IMG/VR virus record: IMGVR_UViG_3300043436_003416
Location: 1 to 32,057 of that record
From: a virus
Reading direction: 5' to 3' (one strand)
Length of the DNA stretch: 32,057 bases
Shown here: positions 29,720 through 32,057 of the stretch, piece after piece
Layout: each line of letters starts with the position of its first letter
Position numbering within the stretch: position 1 is the stretch's first letter
Translations under genes and position numbers: made by a program
The notes under the pieces: generated by a model
Databases searched by the model: none
Told to the model about the DNA's origin: nothing
The model's input: the letters and a program-made list of their open reading frames with translations, nothing else

Positions 29720-30496
29720 TTAAGAAAGCTTTTCAAATAACTGAGATAATTTACCTTCTTCTTGTGTTGCAAGAATAAATTTATCTTTGTTTTTAGAAAG
29801 CTTTGTCAAAAATAGTTTATGATCATATTTAGGTGTAGATCTCAAAAACTTTACAAATTCTCTAATAACATATCTGTTTTCAAATCTGTTCATTCTTGGT
29901 ACCACCTTCAGCACATCTGTAGCATAATTAAGAATTGCTACATTTTTTTCTTCGTTATTGATTTTAAATTCACCTGATTTGAGAATTTTAGCAAGATTAC
30001 CACCACCTGCACTATTACCCATCAGAATTGCAGCTAAATCTGTTATTTCAAGATCATAAACTTGAAAATAATGATTAAGTTTTACATAATCATTTTTTAA
30101 ACTTGACCATGCTGTAACATAATCTTGCATAGTCCATGTTTTAGAACTAGCATTCAACATTGCTATTTTCTCTACAAGATCTTGTTTGTTTTCCACTTGT
30201 ATGGTTACATATGGAATTTCCCAACCAAGTCTAATAAGAGCATTAAAAATGTGCTGTCCATCAACAATATATTTACCTGGTTTACCATTAACAAATGATA
30301 ATTCAGCTATAACAACAGGTCTGATAATACCCATCATTTCTAATGACTTAGCAAGTTTAGTCACTTGACCAGGATTAATAGATCGATTAATACCTGCGAG
30401 ATAACTAAATTTAATATTACCTGTTAAAGAAAGCCATTTAATGTTTTTTAATGCTTCTTTATGAAACTGTTTTGCTGTTGCAATTTTTGTAGCCAT
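29720..30496 (-). CDS. ParB-like protein (258 aa)
   Basis: The N-terminal third is a ParB/sulfiredoxin-like fold: INRSINPGQVTKLAKSLEMM (36-55), GIIRPVVIAEL (about 56-66) and YIVDGQHIFNALIRLGWEIP (75-94). The usual GERR motif of true ParB is replaced by DGQH, typical of phage members of unknown activity (nuclease or CTPase-like). The rest is helical with FENRYVIREFVKFLRS (about 207-222). It lies directly before structured RNA region 1, and its stop is 1 bp from it. A role in DNA handling or regulation is likely, not proven. Confidence 0.82.
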   Translation of the reverse strand: MATKIATAKQFHKEALKNIKWLSLTGNIKFSYLAGINRSINPGQVTKLAKSLEMMGIIRPVVIAELSFVNGKPGKYIVDGQHIFNALIRLGWEIPYVTIQVENKQDLVEKIAMLNASSKTWTMQDYVTAWSSLKNDYVKLNHYFQVYDLEITDLAAILMGNSAGGGNLAKILKSGEFKINNEEKNVAILNYATDVLKVVPRMNRFENRYVIREFVKFLRSTPKYDHKLFLTKLSKNKDKFILATQEEGKLSQLFEKLS

Positions 30497-30510
30497 TTCT
30501 GGTTTGTTTT

Positions 30511-30687
30511 TTAGTTTAAATAAATTGGTTTACGACCATGCAATGAAGAGACATTTAACTCTTTACACCATTTGTAAAAATCTTTTTCATCAAATGGTCG
30601 TTCTTTAATTGGCTTTAAAGGAGGAAGTTTTTCTCCTTTAATTCTTTGCCCAAATAACAAGACTTTTACTTTTTCCATGATATTCAT
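30511..30687 (-). CDS. Small hypothetical protein (58 aa)
   Basis: I start at 30687 (MNIMEKVKVLLFGQRIKGEK), right after the upstream stop; 30702 and 30678 are other possible starts. It has a Pro/Lys-rich middle (LPPLKPIKERPFDEKDFYKW) and ends HGRKPIYLN. No family recognised. Confidence 0.65.
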   Translation of the reverse strand: MNIMEKVKVLLFGQRIKGEKLPPLKPIKERPFDEKDFYKWCKELNVSSLHGRKPIYLN

Positions 30688-30688
30688 T

Positions 30689-30880
30689 TTAGAATGATTC
30701 AATAATAGGAAGCAACTCTAGTGCTTCCTTATAAGACTTAGCCCAAATACGATAACCATTTATAATCCACATAGACTTACCATTTTCAAGATTAACTTGA
30801 TCTGGTGGTGGTTCTAATTGATGATCATTTTTAGATAAATCTAAATAGTTTGGAACATCATTTTTTGATAGATTAATCAT
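30689..30880 (-). CDS. Small hypothetical protein (63 aa)
   Basis: Begins MINLSKNDVPNYLDLSKND, has a Pro-rich segment (HQLEPPPDQV) and ends with GYRIWAKSYKEALELLPIIE. The last part (a Tyr/Trp strand followed by a helix) recalls small domains that modify or bind peptides but this is weak. It precedes gene 30511-30687 by one base. Confidence 0.65.
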   Translation of the reverse strand: MINLSKNDVPNYLDLSKNDHQLEPPPDQVNLENGKSMWIINGYRIWAKSYKEALELLPIIESF

Positions 30881-30890
30881 AATAAATAAA

Positions 30891-31037
30891 TTAATAAGGT
30901 TTATTAATACGTTTCATTAACTGTGGCCATGATTCTTTTCCTCTACATCCATAGCCTTTACCACCTCTTGGGTAAGAAACTCTTAAACATGAGGATAGAG
31001 AAACAAGAATAACAATTATAAATAATAACTTTTTCAT
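30891..31037 (-). CDS. Small lipoprotein 1 (48 aa)
   Basis: A complete 48-codon frame MKKLLFIIVILVSLSSCLRV then a Cys/Gly patch GGKGYGCRG and the end ESWPQLMKRINKPY. The signal has a basic start, a hydrophobic core and a lipobox LSSC (Cys17), so the mature protein would be a 32-residue lipid-anchored peptide. Its plan matches the lipoprotein at 31730-31858. Phage lipoproteins of this size often block receptors or infection by related phages. Confidence 0.72.
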   Translation of the reverse strand: MKKLLFIIVILVSLSSCLRVSYPRGGKGYGCRGKESWPQLMKRINKPY

Positions 31038-31039
31038 AC

Positions 31040-31321
31040 TTAGTTTGAACTTTTAGATGTGTTAAAGAAATCATCTCTCTTTTTAAGTTCATCCATTCTT
31101 TCCATAATTTCCTGAACACCTTCGAAAGAACCTTTAGTCATTACATTAATTGTAATAAGATGAGCATGTGTAGCCAATGCTCTAAATAAGTCTTCAAGTT
31201 CTTCTTTAGACTTATTAAGAAGTTTTGCTTCTTCGTATTCAGAAATTGATTCTTTAACATTTTCTACAAGAATTTCGCGTGGCGTAATTGCAGCCAGCAT
31301 AACTGCTAATTGATGATTCAT
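31040..31321 (-). CDS. Hypothetical helical protein (93 aa)
   Basis: I start at 31321 (MNHQLAVMLAAITPREILVE); a start at 31342 would lie in a hairpin. Helical and acidic (ESISEYEEAKLLNKSKEEL about 25-43) with HAHLITINVMTKGSFEGVQE in the middle, and a Lys-rich end. It resembles helical regulators in size, but no family is clear. It starts after the hairpin at 31337-31403. Confidence 0.68.
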   Translation of the reverse strand: MNHQLAVMLAAITPREILVENVKESISEYEEAKLLNKSKEELEDLFRALATHAHLITINVMTKGSFEGVQEIMERMDELKKRDDFFNTSKSSN

Positions 31322-31336
31322 AATAATGATTTTAGG

Positions 31337-31403
31337 GCTCAAAAATGACCCCTAAACATAGTAATAAAATAAATACTACTATGTTTAGAGGGCAAAAATG
31401 AGC
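31337..31403 (-). repeat. Long compound hairpin between genes 31420-31641 and 31040-31321
   Basis: A perfect 12-pair stem (31352-31363 with 31377-31388), extended by a G-U (only in minus RNA) and two more pairs, lies inside an outer five-pair GCTCA/TGAGC stem (31337-31341 with 31399-31403) across symmetric internal loops that repeat AAAAATGA. A short T run follows in the minus direction. It could be a terminator or an mRNA-stabilising element in the leader of gene 31040-31321. Confidence 0.6.
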
Positions 31404-31419
31404 TGTAAGTTAATAAATT

Positions 31420-31641
31420 TTAGTCTTTTGGGTAAAAATTAGTGTCAAAAGTATCGTTAAACACTACACCTAACACAACACTTGTTATTGTACCTATAAA
31501 AACAACATGCATTGGATGTTGAGCCACTGCAAGAAAGCTGCCACCAAATATAGCAACTAAAGCAGGTATTATGCAATACATAAGTGTAAATAAAACAATA
31601 AAAGCAAAAGCTACGACTGTAAATCTTCCTAACTTTTTCAT
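31420..31641 (-). CDS. Small membrane protein (73 aa)
   Basis: Two hydrophobic segments (about 8-32, FTVVAFAFIVLFTLMYCIIP, and 43-60, HPMHVVFIGTITSVVLGVV) are separated by a Gly/Ser turn and followed by an acidic tail ending FYPKD. An inner-membrane protein with two helices. It could be a holin or exclusion protein, but the sequence does not decide. Confidence 0.7.
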   Translation of the reverse strand: MKKLGRFTVVAFAFIVLFTLMYCIIPALVAIFGGSFLAVAQHPMHVVFIGTITSVVLGVVFNDTFDTNFYPKD

Positions 31642-31673
31642 GTTAAATAAATTATAGTTTAATAATAAAGATT

Positions 31674-31717
31674 TAAAAAATAGTGTTTTTTCTCTTTCGA
31701 GCTCTCAGGTGGACACT
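31674..31717 (-). terminator. Weak terminator-like hairpin after lipoprotein 2
   Basis: AGTGT (31713-31717 read on the minus strand) pairs with ACACT (31682-31686) around a 26-base loop that holds the palindrome GAGCTC, followed by ATTTTTTAAA. Weak stem, good T tract; it is placed correctly for ending the lipoprotein transcript. Confidence 0.35.
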
Positions 31718-31729
31718 AAACCTTCGCAC

Positions 31730-31858
31730 TTACTTATTAAATTTTTTTGGGTGCCATACACCACAACCAGATGCTGATGATGATTCCACTACATATCGTG
31801 TAGTGCATGATGAACCCAAGAAAATAATTACGATTAAGGATAATAACAGTTTTTTCAT
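31730..31858 (-). CDS. Small lipoprotein 2 (42 aa)
   Basis: A complete 42-codon frame MKKLLLSLIVIIFLGSSCTT then a Ser-rich region, GCGVWHP and KKFNK at the end. The lipobox is LGSSC (Cys18). Shares MKKLL start, lipobox, Gly-Cys patch and short basic tail with lipoprotein 1. It overlaps the end of gene 31855-32043 by 4 bp (ATGA-type). Probably exported and lipid-anchored; function unknown. Confidence 0.72.
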   Translation of the reverse strand: MKKLLLSLIVIIFLGSSCTTRYVVESSSASGCGVWHPKKFNK

Positions 31859-32043
31859 AACAGATTTAATAAATGTTTTTTACGATTTTGTAATTGTTTT
31901 TCTTTCCAATTGATAACATCTATTTGTAGGTATTTAATATCTTCTCTCATAATATCAAAGTTTTGATACATTTTAGAGTAGATGTGTCTACTAGATTTCA
32001 TTTTCTTGGATTTAAATTCTATAAAATAATTACGACCAATCAT
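31855..32043 (-). CDS. Small basic hypothetical protein (62 aa)
   Basis: Begins MIGRNYFIEFKSKKMKSSRH and continues with helical YLQIDVINWKEKQLQNRKKH before LLNLL. Strongly basic. The start overlaps a TGA (32042-32040) of a frame that runs off the right edge (ATGA junction), which supports the start at 32043. No family recognised. Confidence 0.65.
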   Translation of the reverse strand: MIGRNYFIEFKSKKMKSSRHIYSKMYQNFDIMREDIKYLQIDVINWKEKQLQNRKKHLLNLL

Positions 32044-32057
32044 GTTGTAATAGTCAT
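32040..32057 (-). CDS. Possible 3' end of an upstream gene, cut by the right edge
   Basis: Six in-frame codons (reading MTITT then TGA) end in an overlap with the next ATG. This is the usual junction in this genome, but too little is visible to prove a gene. Confidence 0.3.
   Translation of the reverse strand: MTITT

Noticed and set aside
31683-31913. Plus-strand frame of 76 codons near the right edge
   Set aside because: The minus strand here holds a lipoprotein gene with a proper signal and exact gene junctions; the plus-strand frame has no motif.
1-32057. CRISPR array, insertion sequence or integrase
   Set aside because: No regularly spaced repeats, transposase motifs or tyrosine/serine recombinase were seen on either strand; the AP2-like gene alone is not enough.
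1-32057. Stop-codon reassignment, known in some Bacteroidota phages
   Set aside because: TAA, TAG and TGA each end several genes at sensible lengths and operon junctions, and no gene has in-frame stops inside a conserved domain.

Overview
The window looks like part of a large, AT-rich tailed phage (Caudoviricetes) genome from a host in the Bacteroidota. The evidence is the FISUMP-type lectin-like domains in its tail or fibre proteins, A/T-rich leaders without Shine-Dalgarno motifs before nearly every gene (for example ...aaaaATG), tightly packed or overlapping genes, and a complete phage replication and lysis set. TAA, TAG and TGA all act as stops, so I see no code reassignment.

Layout. (1) 1-6315, minus strand: replication block with an HNH nuclease, a TOPRIM primase, an SSB-like protein with an acidic tip, a Sak4-like RecA-fold ATPase, a DnaB-type helicase reduced to its motor domain, a probable replication accessory protein and a protein made largely of DnaA domain IV. 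(2) 6434-13335, plus strand: late block of virion surface and fibre proteins built from two families of reusable N-terminal modules, with a lysis cassette (holin candidate, spanin-like protein, M15 endopeptidase) among them. It ends at a strong bidirectional terminator. (3) 13423-19276, minus strand: VWA protein, MoxR-type AAA+ ATPase, uracil-DNA glycosylase, an SF2 helicase and small partners, plus one lone plus-strand gene (17468-17845). (4) 19276-28039, minus strand: many small accessory genes, mostly of unknown function, including several tiny membrane proteins and a pair of tandem 12-codon micro-ORFs. (5) 28051-29719, minus strand: an RNA island with a complete tmRNA, a tRNA-like gene with an abnormal anticodon arm directly before it, a long nested hairpin, and two unassigned regions rich in hairpins on either side of a small winged-helix gene. 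(6) 29720-32057, minus strand: a ParB-like protein, two tiny lipoproteins and other small genes.

How the parts fit. Block 1 gives the phage its own initiator-like DNA binder, primase, helicase and SSB/annealing system. Blocks 3 and 4 add repair, recombination and unknown takeover functions. Block 2 makes adhesins and lyses the cell. The tmRNA has every identity feature needed for alanylation and encodes its own degradation-type tag, AELEGSELELA, so the phage may rescue or relabel stalled translation in its own way.

The strongest points for a second look are the tmRNA with a non-ALAA tag, the adjoining unassigned structured RNAs, a fibre gene with an apparently circularly permuted FISUMP domain and a diversity-generating-retroelement-like variable stretch, and the tandem micro-ORFs. 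All function calls come from reading motifs by eye; no database search was run.
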